Below, piece after piece: positions 48,067 through 58,000 of a stretch of 64,000 bases of DNA (its first letter is position 1; each line of letters starts with the position of its first letter). Origin of the DNA: Devosia faecipullorum (lineage in GTDB: Bacteria > Pseudomonadota > Alphaproteobacteria > Rhizobiales > Devosiaceae); contig NZ_JACDXV010000008.1 of NCBI RefSeq assembly GCF_015158295.1, forward strand, positions 1-64,000, written 5' to 3'. Made by a program: the position numbers and the translations under genes. Below the pieces are notes generated by a model. It was not told the origin of the DNA. It searched no databases and saw only the letters and a program-made list of their open reading frames with translations.

Positions 48067-51045
48067 CTACAATCCGATGCTCCTTCCCCTGCCGAGGCCG
48101 TGACTGAGGGCGAGTTGCCGACCAAGCCTCATCCCTGATTCGAAATCCATGCTGATGCCGAGTTGTCGCTTGCGTCCCTCAAGAACGGACTCAAGCTGCG
48201 CATCGCGTTCGAGGCTCATCGCCATGTTGCCCATCTCCGCCCGCGCAGCGCGATAGCCGGAATAGTTGCCCTCCGCATATTGACGCTCGCTGGTCTGTTT
48301 GAGGTCGCGAAAGCGTTCGACAAAACGGTCGGCTCGGCGCTCCGGGCTGGTCCGAATCTCGGTTTCCAGTTGCAGGGCACGGATGGCGCGACTGACCTTG
48401 CCCGATCCCGCCTCATGGGCAAGGCTCTCATCCTTGGCATAGGCCGCTTCCGCGTCCTGCCAACCGTAGGGCCGCACCGCATCGAATGCCTTGCGGGCAT
48501 CGATCAGTTCATCCCATTGCGCGGGGCTGGCCTTGCCCTTGGCATCCTCGGCATCGAAGACCTGGCCAACGGCATGGGCATGGCGAATGAGCGCCATTCT
48601 GCGCGCGTGGCGTAAGGCATCTTCTGGATCGATCCCGGCGTCCTGTGCTACCGCCTCGATTTCCTGCCTGATCCCCCTGCCTGTCGTCTCCCTTTCCGGC
48701 CCTTCTGCGCCGTCGCGGGGTTCGCGCACGCTGAAGATGATGTCGCCGATCCGGTCGATGGCGGTGCTCGGCGCGCGCGCCTGTCCAACCGAGACATCGC
48801 GCTCAGGCAAGGTGATGCCGCGCCGTTCGGCGTAGTTCTGCTCGGGCTGATAGTCAGTCGCCATGTCCTTGGCGCGGTCGCGCGAGAGGGTATTGATGAG
48901 CTTGTCCTGACTGGCGAAGTCATCGCGACCGTAATGCAGATCCATGCCGTCGCGGTGGCGCGACAGGGCGACATAGCTGCCGTGGGCGTTCAGTCCCGGC
49001 GTCGCCAGCACATGGGTGCGGTCCACCGTCATGCCCTGCGCCTTGTGTATCGTGGCGGCATAGCCGTGATCGATGCAGTCGTAGTCCTTGAGGTCGAAGG
49101 CAATGGAACGGCCATCGTCGGTCTGGACCGTCATGCTCTGCGCGTTAACCTGTTCGATGGTCCCGAGCGTGCCGTTCTTGACGCCAAGCCCGCGTTCGTT
49201 TTGCAGGAACATGACGCGGTCCCCGGCGGCGAAGCTGCGTTCGCCGCGCTCGACCGTGACGCGCACGTCCTCGCCAAGATTGTCTGCTGCCCGCATCCTG
49301 TCGCGGGCGGCCTCGTTGAGTTCGCGCACCTCGGCATTGGTGTGGGTAAGGATGATGCGGCTGCTGTCCGGTGACGCCTGCCGGTCGCGGTCCCAGCGGT
49401 CGATCAGATCGCCGCGCGCCTGTTCGCGGGTTTCGGCGGAATGCACCATGTCGTGACGGTCATAAGCGGCGATGGCATTGCCCGCCCTGCCGCTGGCCAG
49501 ATCGCGCGTGGCGTCCCGCTGCCAGTCCTCGCGCTGGCGGCGCACTTCATGGATTTCGACGCCGCCGTGGCGCTCGTGGATCGAGCGAAACGCCGCACCC
49601 GCCTCGATGGATTGCAACTGCTGCGGATCGCCGACCAGCACGACCTTCGCACCCGCATCGGCGGCATGGGATAGGACGCGCTCCAACTGCCGTGTGCCGA
49701 CCATGCCCGCCTCGTCGATGACAAGCACATCGCGCGACGTGAGCATGTCGCGGCCCTGCTGCCAGCCATGTTCCATGCTGGCGATGGTGCGGGACGCGAT
49801 GCCCGATCCGCTTTCCAGATTCTCCGCCGCGATGCCGGATAGCGCCACGCCTCGGACTTCAAAGCCGGACGCCTCCCAAGCCTCGCGCGCCACGCCCAAC
49901 ATGGCGCTCTTTCCCGTCCCGGCATAGCCGACGACAATGCCAAGGTCGCGCCCGTCCGTGACCTGCGCCAGCGCATTGGCCTGCTCGCCGGACAGGACAA
50001 GGCCGCGCTGCTCGGCGCGGGCAAGAGCGTCGAGTCTGTCTTTCTCGCTGACTTCGTGCCGTTCCTTTTCGGCCATTATTTCCGCCGCGCGATGCAGGCG
50101 CTGTTCGGCCTCGATCATGTCGCGGGTTGTGAACCGATCCTCGCCGCGTCCGTCCTGCCCAAGCTCGACCAGATCGGGCGAACCGCGCATCGCACCCATC
50201 ACCTCGTTGAACTGATCGATGCCGTCACTGTGCCGGTGCGCGAACATCGCCATGTCGCGGCGCGTGAAGGTCGATTGCTGCTGCGTGATCGCGTCCAGCG
50301 CAACGGAAGGATCGGTGATGATCCGCGCGCCGTTGTTCCGCGCGATCTCGCGGTGCATGTCGGCACGGTCTGCGACTTCAACGCCGTCACCCTCGATCCG
50401 TTGGGCGGGTGCGCCGATCTGGCTTTGCGGTTCAAGCCCGATCCCCTGCGCCTCAAGGCTGCGATGGTCGATCCGCGCGTCTATGTCGAGTTCGGCAAGG
50501 CGCTCGTTGACGTGTTCGGCCCAACGCTCGCGCCATTGCTCGACCATCTCCGTGCGGTTCCAGTCGCGGACCTTTTTGCCGAAGCCGTCTTCATCGACTT
50601 CGCGCATGGTGAGCATGACATGAGCATGGGGTTTGGGCATCCCGTCCTCGCCAATGTCCCAATGCACATTCAGATCGGCGATCATGCCCTGATCGACAAA
50701 ATCGACCTGCGCAAAGTCTCGGGCAAGTTCGATGCCCTGCGCCTGCGTCATCTCGCGCGGAATGGCGAACTCGACCTCGCGGGCAAGCTGGGCGTCCTTT
50801 CTGAGCTCGAACGCCTCGACATCGTTCCAGAGCCGTTCGCGGTCGCTCCATGCCTCCGGTGCGTTCTCCGGCAGCAGGATTTCGGAATGGACGACGCCGC
50901 GCTTGTTGGAAAAGTCCTGCACGCGGTCGATGCGTTCGTCACGCAGGCGCGAGCCTGAGCGGTAGGCGGCAGAGGCTACCGCGCTGCTTCCGGCCTTGCG
51001 GCCGATGACCTTGACGTGAAGATGATAGATCGCCATCGCGATCAA
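48067..51045 (-). CDS. traA: MobA/TraA-type relaxase-helicase (MOBQ)
   Basis: The 992-residue protein has an N-terminal MobA/MobL relaxase domain (MAIYHLHVKVIGRKAGSSAV; metal-binding region MPKPHAHVMLTMREVDEDGF) and a RecD/TraI-like helicase domain in the middle with GYAGTGKSAML, DVLVIDEAGMVG and VLVGDPQQLQ. It should nick at oriT and unwind the strand. The second in-frame ATG (51,036) is the usual start of the family. The oriT lies 20-60 bp upstream. Confidence 0.92.
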   Translation of the reverse strand: MIAMAIYHLHVKVIGRKAGSSAVASAAYRSGSRLRDERIDRVQDFSNKRGVVHSEILLPENAPEAWSDRERLWNDVEAFELRKDAQLAREVEFAIPREMTQAQGIELARDFAQVDFVDQGMIADLNVHWDIGEDGMPKPHAHVMLTMREVDEDGFGKKVRDWNRTEMVEQWRERWAEHVNERLAELDIDARIDHRSLEAQGIGLEPQSQIGAPAQRIEGDGVEVADRADMHREIARNNGARIITDPSVALDAITQQQSTFTRRDMAMFAHRHSDGIDQFNEVMGAMRGSPDLVELGQDGRGEDRFTTRDMIEAEQRLHRAAEIMAEKERHEVSEKDRLDALARAEQRGLVLSGEQANALAQVTDGRDLGIVVGYAGTGKSAMLGVAREAWEASGFEVRGVALSGIAAENLESGSGIASRTIASMEHGWQQGRDMLTSRDVLVIDEAGMVGTRQLERVLSHAADAGAKVVLVGDPQQLQSIEAGAAFRSIHERHGGVEIHEVRRQREDWQRDATRDLASGRAGNAIAAYDRHDMVHSAETREQARGDLIDRWDRDRQASPDSSRIILTHTNAEVRELNEAARDRMRAADNLGEDVRVTVERGERSFAAGDRVMFLQNERGLGVKNGTLGTIEQVNAQSMTVQTDDGRSIAFDLKDYDCIDHGYAATIHKAQGMTVDRTHVLATPGLNAHGSYVALSRHRDGMDLHYGRDDFASQDKLINTLSRDRAKDMATDYQPEQNYAERRGITLPERDVSVGQARAPSTAIDRIGDIIFSVREPRDGAEGPERETTGRGIRQEIEAVAQDAGIDPEDALRHARRMALIRHAHAVGQVFDAEDAKGKASPAQWDELIDARKAFDAVRPYGWQDAEAAYAKDESLAHEAGSGKVSRAIRALQLETEIRTSPERRADRFVERFRDLKQTSERQYAEGNYSGYRAARAEMGNMAMSLERDAQLESVLEGRKRQLGISMDFESGMRLGRQLALSHGLGRGRSIGL

Positions 51046-51065
51046 GCATTGGCACGGTCAAGCGC

Positions 51066-51096
51066 ACGTCGGAACGACGTATAAGCGCGCCCTCCC
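51066..51096. other. Probable origin of transfer (oriT)
   Basis: A perfect inverted repeat ACGTCG-gaa-CGACGT (51,066-51,080) is followed directly by ATAAGCGCGCCCTCCC. This is close to the RSF1010/MOBQ nic region (TAAGTGCGCCCT) in both sequence and layout. It lies between the divergent relaxase and TraC-like genes, the usual place. The exact nick is not determined. Confidence 0.75.
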
Positions 51097-51217
51097 TCGA
51101 AAAAATCTCGGGATGGAGCGGCCCGTGCCAGACCGTCCCGGCAACATTACTGCGTTTTGCCGCCTTCGCAACTATCCTTACTGCATCAACCACTTGCGAC
51201 CGGGAAAGGACACGGCA

Positions 51218-51544
51218 ATGCGAAAACCACGGGACTATGATGCGGAACTGAAGGCGCTGGAAGACAAGGCGCGCGAACTGAAAACTCGAAAGGTGCAGCA
51301 ACTTGGCGAACTGGTGATCGCCACGGGTGCCGATGCGCTCACTGCCGACGAACTGGCCGGTGCGCTGATCGTGCTGGCGGAAACGACCGATGCCGGAAAG
51401 AGGGAGGCATGGGCCAAGCGCGGGGCCGCATTCTTTCAAGGCCGGTCGCGGCGATCATCACCAACGCCTGACCGCGATCACGGCAGCGCTCAAACGCAAT
51501 CGGGCGGCGCGCAACCGGCATCAGGCGCAGCGGGCGCGACATGA
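51218..51544 (+). CDS. TraC-like mobilization protein
   Basis: The 108-residue protein MRKPRDYDAELKALEDKARE continues LKTRKVQQLGELVIATGADA, resembling Ti-plasmid TraC-type accessory proteins that follow the relaxase divergently. The C-terminal 35 residues are low-complexity. AAAGGA precedes the ATG. Confidence 0.75.
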   Translation: MRKPRDYDAELKALEDKARELKTRKVQQLGELVIATGADALTADELAGALIVLAETTDAGKREAWAKRGAAFFQGRSRRSSPTPDRDHGSAQTQSGGAQPASGAAGAT

Positions 51545-51545
51545 C

Positions 51546-51788
51546 ATGCGGACGTGGCAGGTCGAGCGTCGCAAGCGAACGCGGCATCTGATCGAACTCG
51601 GCGGCCTCGTCGTCAAGGCGGGCGTTGTCGAACTTACCGGCGATGACCGCGCCATTATCTACGGGGCGATGATCTGGATGGCCGAAAAACTCAACAGCGA
51701 GGACAGCGAACGGGCGCGCGAACTGTGGGCAGGAAAGGGGAAAGAAGCGTTCGAGTCTGAGCGCGACAGCATCGCCGGGAATGCCTAG
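51546..51788 (+). CDS. TraD-like mobilization protein
   Basis: The protein MRTWQVERRKRTRHLIELGG continues LVVKAGVVELTGDDRAIIYG, the conserved TraD core of Ti-type systems (about 80 residues). It begins 2 nt after the TraC-like stop. An open frame extends upstream to 51,390, with possible starts overlapping the TraC gene. Confidence 0.75.
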   Translation: MRTWQVERRKRTRHLIELGGLVVKAGVVELTGDDRAIIYGAMIWMAEKLNSEDSERARELWAGKGKEAFESERDSIAGNA

Positions 51789-51927
51789 ATTCCGAAACGC
51801 TCCCGTACTTCTTCCGCCTTTGGTCTTTCGTCGCCATCGTCGAATCATCAAAAAAATCGGCTTTCAAGGCGGATTCCTCGATATGATGCTGTTGCTTGCC
51901 GAGGCGGCACCACGCCACTCTGCGTTA

Positions 51928-52035
51928 GCGAAAGGGCGGCGCGGAGCCCTCACACAGCGTAGCGGTGCCCTTTCGCGGGACACGATCCACAATGTCAGTG
52001 CAAGCATTGCCATTAAGAGCCATTTTGTCCTAAAT
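51928..52035 (+). promoter_or_regulatory. Regulatory region of the phd-hsd operon
   Basis: A 10-bp inverted repeat GCGAAAGGGC / GCCCTTTCGC (51,928-51,937 and 51,967-51,976) precedes a possible promoter TTGCCA - 17 bp - CTAAAT (52,007-52,035). GTCC-taaat-GGAC (52,027-52,039) overlaps the -10 element and could be a Phd-type operator. Confidence 0.4.
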
Positions 52036-52063
52036 GGACTATCGAAATGCGGCGGGACGGACC

Positions 52064-52270
52064 ATGAAAACCATGTCGGCGCGGGAAGCGAAGAACGGCT
52101 TCGGTCTGCTGATCGACACGGCGCGAGCCGAGCCTGTGCGAATCGAAAAACACGGGCGCGGCGTCGTAGTGGTCCTGTCCGTGGAAGAGTACGAACGCCT
52201 TTCCGCGCGGTCCAAAACTGAGTCTGGGTCCCGAGTTCCGGTAGTCCAGGGGGATAACATTGAGGATTGA
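52064..52270 (+). CDS. Phd/YefM-family antitoxin without a toxin gene
   Basis: The 68-residue protein MKTMSAREAKNGFGLLIDTA continues EPVRIEKHGRGVVVVLSVEE YERL, the Phd/YefM fold. Such proteins normally pair with a Doc or YoeB toxin immediately downstream. Here the next gene is hsdM, overlapping by 11 nt, and no toxin was found. It may serve as the repressor of the hsd operon through the dyad upstream. A longer start at 52,034 is possible. Confidence 0.8.
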   Translation: MKTMSAREAKNGFGLLIDTARAEPVRIEKHGRGVVVVLSVEEYERLSARSKTESGSRVPVVQGDNIED

Positions 52271-53816
52271 CCTGCAAGACCTTTCCCGGCGCCTGTTCCA
52301 GACGGCGAACCAGCTTTGGACCAATACGGAGTTGCGGCCGGATCAATATGCGCAGCCGGTGCTGGCGCTGATCGCATTGCGGCAGATGGAGGCGCGGTTC
52401 GATCTGGTGGATGCGGAACTGCCCCGAGGCGGGCGGCTGGGCGATCCTGTTCCTGCCGATTACCACGCCAAGGGCGCGATTTTCCTGCCGCCGCACGCGC
52501 GCTTTTCCTACCTGCTCGGCCTGCCGGAAACGGAGAATCTGGCAGAGGCGCTGAATGAGGCGATGAAGGCCATCGCCGAGCATAACCCCGATCTGGCGGG
52601 CGTGCTGCCGCAGGGTTACGGCTCGCTGCCCAATTCGGTTCTGCGCGAGCTGCTGCGGCTGTTGCAGCCGCTCCAGATCACCGGCGACGCTTACGGGCTG
52701 ATCTTCGAATATTTCATGGGCGAGTTCGCCAGCGCCTTCATGCAGAAGGGCGGGGAATATTTCACGCCATCCTCCATCGTGAAACTGATCGTGGAAGTGA
52801 TCGAGCCATACCACGGCAAGATTTTCGATCCCGCCTGCGGCTCCGGCGGGATGTTCGTCCATTCCGCCGAGTTCGTCCGCCGGCATAATGAAAACCCGGC
52901 TCGCGCCATCAGTATCTACGGCGTGGAGAAGATGGCGGACACGCAGAAGCTCTGCCGCCTCAATCTCGCGGTCCACGGGCTCAGCGGCGATGTGCGGGTA
53001 GCGTCGAGCTATTATGAAGACCCGCACCATATGGTCGGCACCTTCGATTTCGTGATGGCCAATCCGCCCTTCAACCAGAAAGAGGTCGATCAGGCCCGGC
53101 TGGTGAACGAGGCGGGTGCGGTGGACGCGCGCTTCAGTCTGGGCATCCCCACGGTCAACAATGCCAACTACCTCTGGATCGGCCTGTTCGCCGCCGCGCT
53201 GAACGAAAAGGGCCGCGCCGGCTTCGTGATGGCCAATTCCGCCAGCGACGCGGGCGGCTCCGAACGGGAAATGCGGCGCAAACTGATCGAGAGCGGCGCG
53301 GTCGATGTCATCATTTCAACGTCGCCCAATATGTTTTTCACTGTCACTCTGCCAGTGACCCTGTGGTTCCTCGACAAGGGGAAGAAGGGCACTGATCGCG
53401 CCGACGAGGTTTTGTTCATCGACGCCCGCAATATCTTCCGCCAGTTAACGCGCGCGCATCGCGACTTCACGCCCGACCAGATCGAGCTGCTGGGCAATAT
53501 CGTACGGCTGTGGCGTGGCGAGGAGGAGGAGCTGGAGGTTGGCAGCGGCCCGGAAATGACCCGGCTTTTCGGAGACGATAGTGGCTATCGGGACATTCCC
53601 GGCCTCTGCAAAGTGGCCACCCGCGCCGAGATCGCCGCGCAGGACTGGAGCCTCAATCCCGGTCGCTATGTCGGCGTCGCGCCGGGTCAGCAGGTGGAGG
53701 ATGAGGACTTCCGTGAGCGGCTGGGAGCCTTGCAGGAGGAACTGGAAGGGTTGAACGCCGAGGCAGCGCGCTTGCAGGATGTGATCGCGGTGAATGTGGC
53801 CGAGGTGCTGGCGTGA
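52260..53816 (+). CDS. hsdM: Type I DNA methyltransferase subunit HsdM
   Basis: The 518-residue protein has an N-terminal helical domain and the N6-adenine methylase domain with FDPACGSGGMFVHSAEF (SAM binding) and FVMANPPFNQKEVD (NPPF). It starts with TTG 52,260, in the end of the phd gene. hsdS overlaps its end by 4 nt. It methylates host DNA in complex with HsdS. Confidence 0.95.
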   Translation: MRIDLQDLSRRLFQTANQLWTNTELRPDQYAQPVLALIALRQMEARFDLVDAELPRGGRLGDPVPADYHAKGAIFLPPHARFSYLLGLPETENLAEALNEAMKAIAEHNPDLAGVLPQGYGSLPNSVLRELLRLLQPLQITGDAYGLIFEYFMGEFASAFMQKGGEYFTPSSIVKLIVEVIEPYHGKIFDPACGSGGMFVHSAEFVRRHNENPARAISIYGVEKMADTQKLCRLNLAVHGLSGDVRVASSYYEDPHHMVGTFDFVMANPPFNQKEVDQARLVNEAGAVDARFSLGIPTVNNANYLWIGLFAAALNEKGRAGFVMANSASDAGGSEREMRRKLIESGAVDVIISTSPNMFFTVTLPVTLWFLDKGKKGTDRADEVLFIDARNIFRQLTRAHRDFTPDQIELLGNIVRLWRGEEEELEVGSGPEMTRLFGDDSGYRDIPGLCKVATRAEIAAQDWSLNPGRYVGVAPGQQVEDEDFRERLGALQEELEGLNAEAARLQDVIAVNVAEVLA

Positions 53817-55048
53817 GTGAGTGGCGGACTTACCGTATTGCTGACCTTGGCCGCATAGTGACCGGGAAAACGCCTCCTTCATCGCAACCGGAACTGTTCG
53901 AAGGGGACATCCCGTTCATAACCCCAAGCGATATGGCTTACGACCATCGCAACATCTCAACCGAGCGTTTCGTTTCGACTGATTGGGACAGCAAAAAGAG
54001 GACCTTATTGCCGGCAAGGGCAGTCTGCGTCGTCTGTATCGGCGCGACGATCGGCAAAATCTGTATGACGAGCAAGCCATCTCAGACCAATCAGCAAGTC
54101 AACAGCGTGATTGTTGACCCTGATCGTTTCGATCAAGGGTTTGTCTATTACGGACTGCGAACGAAAGCCGACGAATTGGTGGCTCGTGCAGCGGGTGCGG
54201 CCACGCCGATCATTAACAAGACAGCGTTTTCCGAGGTGGAGATTGACGCACCATCTCTCCCCACCCAGCGCCGCATCGCGTCAATCCTCGGGACGTATGA
54301 CGATCTGATCGAGGTCAACCGGCGGCGGATCGCGGGGCTGGAGGAGATGGCGCGGGGGCTGTTCGAGGAATGGTTCGTCCGCTTCCGTTTCCCCGGCCAT
54401 GAAGCGGCATCCATCGAGGATACCCCCGATGGGCTTTCGCCGCAGGGATGGGCCTTTGATACTTTGGGCAAAGTCGCAGCGATCAACGCCGCGTCGTTGA
54501 AGCCCACCGCAGCACCTGCTGAAATCGGCTATATCGACATCGCTTCGGTATCACCGGGCCAGATTAACGCCATCAACCATATGCCGTTTTCGGAAGCGCC
54601 AGGGCGGGCACGTCGGCTGGTCAAGGACGGCAGTATCTTGTGGTCAAACGTCCGACCGAACCGGCGCTCGTTTGCGCTGGTCCTTGATCCTGCACCTGAG
54701 ATCGTCGCCTCGACGGGCTTCACCGTGCTGGATGCAAAGGAAACCTCATTCACCTATCTCTACCATTGGGTCACGACCGAAAACTTCACAGGCTATCTGG
54801 TTGGAAACGCCCAAGGCGCGGCCTACCCTGCGGTCACTGCGGCAACTTTCGAACGCGCGATCGTGTTGTTGCCTCCCAGCGATCTTGTCGGCCGCTTTAC
54901 GGACTTTGCAGAGCCAATGCTGCGGTTGTGTGATGATCTGCGGAAATCCAATGTGTGCCTCGCCGCCTCCCGCGACCTCCTTCTCCCGCGTCTGATCTCC
55001 GGCCAGCTTTCCGTTGCGCAGGCCGAGCGCGAACTGGAGGCCGCCTGA
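53813..55048 (+). CDS. hsdS: Type I specificity subunit HsdS
   Basis: The 411-residue protein has two target-recognition domains, each followed by a conserved helix (PTQRRIASILGTYDDLIEVN ... near 160-195, and SDLVGRFTDFAEPMLRLCDD near the end). It sets the recognition sequence; the two halves are dissimilar, so the site should be bipartite and asymmetric. The hsdR start lies directly after its stop. Confidence 0.93.
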   Translation: MSEWRTYRIADLGRIVTGKTPPSSQPELFEGDIPFITPSDMAYDHRNISTERFVSTDWDSKKRTLLPARAVCVVCIGATIGKICMTSKPSQTNQQVNSVIVDPDRFDQGFVYYGLRTKADELVARAAGAATPIINKTAFSEVEIDAPSLPTQRRIASILGTYDDLIEVNRRRIAGLEEMARGLFEEWFVRFRFPGHEAASIEDTPDGLSPQGWAFDTLGKVAAINAASLKPTAAPAEIGYIDIASVSPGQINAINHMPFSEAPGRARRLVKDGSILWSNVRPNRRSFALVLDPAPEIVASTGFTVLDAKETSFTYLYHWVTTENFTGYLVGNAQGAAYPAVTAATFERAIVLLPPSDLVGRFTDFAEPMLRLCDDLRKSNVCLAASRDLLLPRLISGQLSVAQAERELEAA

Positions 55049-55049
55049 C

Positions 55050-58000
55050 ATGACCCCGCCTTCGCTCGCCAGCCAATTCTCCGAAGACGACGCGGTGGAG
55101 CAGCCGGCGCTGGCGCTGTTGCAGCAACTCGGCTGGCGGCATCTCAATCTGATGGAGGAGACGCCGGGGCCGGAGAATCCCACTGGCCGCACCAGCTTTC
55201 ATCAGGCTTGGCTCCCCGCCCGGCTAAAGGCCGCGCTCGCCAAGCTCAACCCCGGCCTGCCGGCGGAAGCCCTCGCGCTGGCCGAGGCGGCGTTGACGCA
55301 GGACCGCTCAGCCCTTTCCCCCATCGCCGCCAATCGTGAGTTCCACCATCTGCTGCGCGAGGGTGTACGGGTGGAGGTGAAGAACCCCGAGAACGGTAAG
55401 GCCGAAACCCTCACCGTCCGCGTAATCGACTGGAAGGATACGGGGACGAATGATTTCCTCGTCGCCAGCCAGATGTGGATTCAGGGCCTGCTGCACAAAC
55501 GACGCCCCGATACCGTCGGCTTCGTCAACGGCCTGCCGCTGCTGCTGGCGGAGTGGAAGGCGTTCTCCAAGCCGGTTTTCAACGCTTACGATGAAAACCT
55601 GCGCGATTATCGCGACACCATCCCGCAATTGTTCCCCTTCAACGGCTTCGTGATCCTCTCCAACGGCCATGAATCGCTGATGGGCGGATCGCATACCGAT
55701 TTCGACTTCTTCGCCCCGTGGAAAAAGCTGGAGGAGGACGGGCCGGAAGACCCTAGCCTCGCCACCATGCTGCGCGCCACCTGCGAACCCGCGCGTTTCC
55801 TTGACCTGATCGAAAGCTTCACGCTTTTCGATGAGGCCAAGGGCGGCTTGCGGAAGGTCGTCGGCAAATATCATCAAGTGCTGGGCGTGAACCGGGCCAT
55901 GTCGGCGGTGGAGCATGTTGCCGCCAACAAGGGCCGCCTCGGCGTATTCTGGCACACGCAAGGTTCCGGCAAGAGCCTCTCCATGGTGATGTTCGCGGAG
56001 AAGGTGCTGCGTCGCCTGGGCGGCAACTACACCTTCGTGATCGTCACCGACCGCACCGAGTTGGACGACCAGATCGCCGGGCAATTCGCCAGCACCGGCG
56101 CGCTCACCAAACAGATCGACCAGGCGCAGGCTGGCGGCCGTGTGCATCTCAAGGAATTGCTGGCAGGAAACGAGCGTTACGTCTTCACGCTGATCCAGAA
56201 ATTCTCGACCGCCGACCGGGAAGCGATGCCGGTGCTTTCGGACCGTTCCGACATCATCGTCATCACCGACGAAGCGCACCGCAGCCAGTATGACCAGTTG
56301 GCGGCGAACATGCGTGCCGCTCTCCCCAACGCGGCCTTCATCGGCTTCACCGGGACGCCGCTGATCCAGGGCGAGGAAAGCCGTACCCGCGAAGTGTTTG
56401 GCGATTATGTCTCGGTCTATGATTTCGCCCAGTCGGTCCGCGACGGGGCGACGGTGCCGCTCTACTACGAATCGCGCAAACCCGAGCTTCAGCTCAACGC
56501 TGGCGAGTTGAAGGAAGAACTGGACGAACTTCTCGACGAGGTGGAGCTGAGCGAGGAGCAGGAGAAAAAGCTCCAGCGAGAATTCGGCCGGCAATATACC
56601 CTCATCACCAACCCGGACCGGCTCGACAAGGTGGCCGAAGACGTGGCGCTGCACTTTGCCATGCGCGGCTATCGCGGGAAGGCGATGTTCGTCGCCATCG
56701 ACAAAGCGACCGCCGTTTCCATGTATGATCGGGTGAAATTGGCTGTCGCCCGCTTGATCGCGGCGGACGAGGCGGCACTCAAGACCGCGCATGAGGCCGA
56801 GGGGGCGGCGATTGCCGAGCGGCTGCAATGGCTGCGCGAACTGGATATGGCGGTGGTCGTCAGCCAGGGGCAGAACGAGGTGGACAACCTCCGCAAGAAG
56901 AGTCTTGACATCCTTCCTCATCGTGAGCGGATGCAGAAGGAAGACCTGGAGGAGAAGTTCAAGGACAAGAACGATCCGCTGCGGCTCGTCTTCGTCTGCG
57001 CCATGTGGATCACAGGCTTCGACGTGCCCAGCATCGGTACCGTCTATCTCGACAAACCGATGAAGAACCACACGCTGATGCAGACCATCGCGCGGGCCAA
57101 CCGCAACGCATCGGGCAAGACCAGCGGTGTGATCGTCGATTATGTGGGCGTGTTTAACAATCTGCAAAAGGCGCTGGCGATCTACGCCGGCAGCGCGGGC
57201 GGCGGCGAAAAGGACGAAACGCCGATCAAGGACAAGGCGGCGCTGGTAAAGGCGTTGGAGGACGTGCTGGATCAGGCTGGCGCCTTCGTGCAGCCGCTCG
57301 GCATGGATGTTTCGGCGATCATGGCGGCGGATGCGCTCTCCCGGCTTGGCCTGATAGCAAAAGCGGTGGAGGTGCTGGTCGCGCCCGACGAGCGGCGGCG
57401 CGAGTTCGGGCGGCTCGCGGGCGCGGTGACGAAAGCCTACAAGGCGCTGTTGCCCGACGAACGGGCCGCGCCTTATCTGAAGCCAGTCGCGGTGTTCCAC
57501 ATGCTGGCCGATGCGGTAAAGGCGAAGCTGGGGCCGGCGGACATCTCCGCCATCCAGGCTAAAATCGCCGAATTGCTCGACGACAAGCTGGAAGGCGTGG
57601 CGATCTTGACGCCCATTGTCGAGGGCGCAGGTGCGGAGGGGCGCGTCGACCTTTCCGGCATCGACTTCGGCAAACTCGCCAAGCTTTTCGAGAAAAGTCC
57701 CAAGGTCGCCACCGAACGGTTGCGCGAGGAGGCCGAGGGGAAGGCCCGGAAGCTGGCCGAGGTGAATCCCACCCGCGCCGATCTGGTCGAGAAGCTGGAA
57801 AAGCTCGTTGCCGAATACAACGCCGGCTCCATCGACGCGGAAAAGTTCTTCGAGGCACTGAAGGATTTCGTCGCTGGCCTTGACGAGGAAGAACAACGGG
57901 CGGCTCGCGAGGGGCTGACCGAGGACGAATTGGCGATCTTCGACCTGCTCACCACGCCGGAACCGCAGCTTACCACGGCGCAGGAGGCCGAAGTAAAGCG

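Noticed and set aside
52064..52270. Complete Phd-Doc or YefM-YoeB toxin-antitoxin pair
   Set aside because: No toxin frame lies between the antitoxin gene and hsdM or upstream of it.
55308..57896. Long minus-strand open frame of 862 codons opposite hsdR
   Set aside because: It mirrors the hsdR coding sequence, has Arg/His/Asp-rich low-complexity composition and no family features; typical antisense frame in high-GC DNA.
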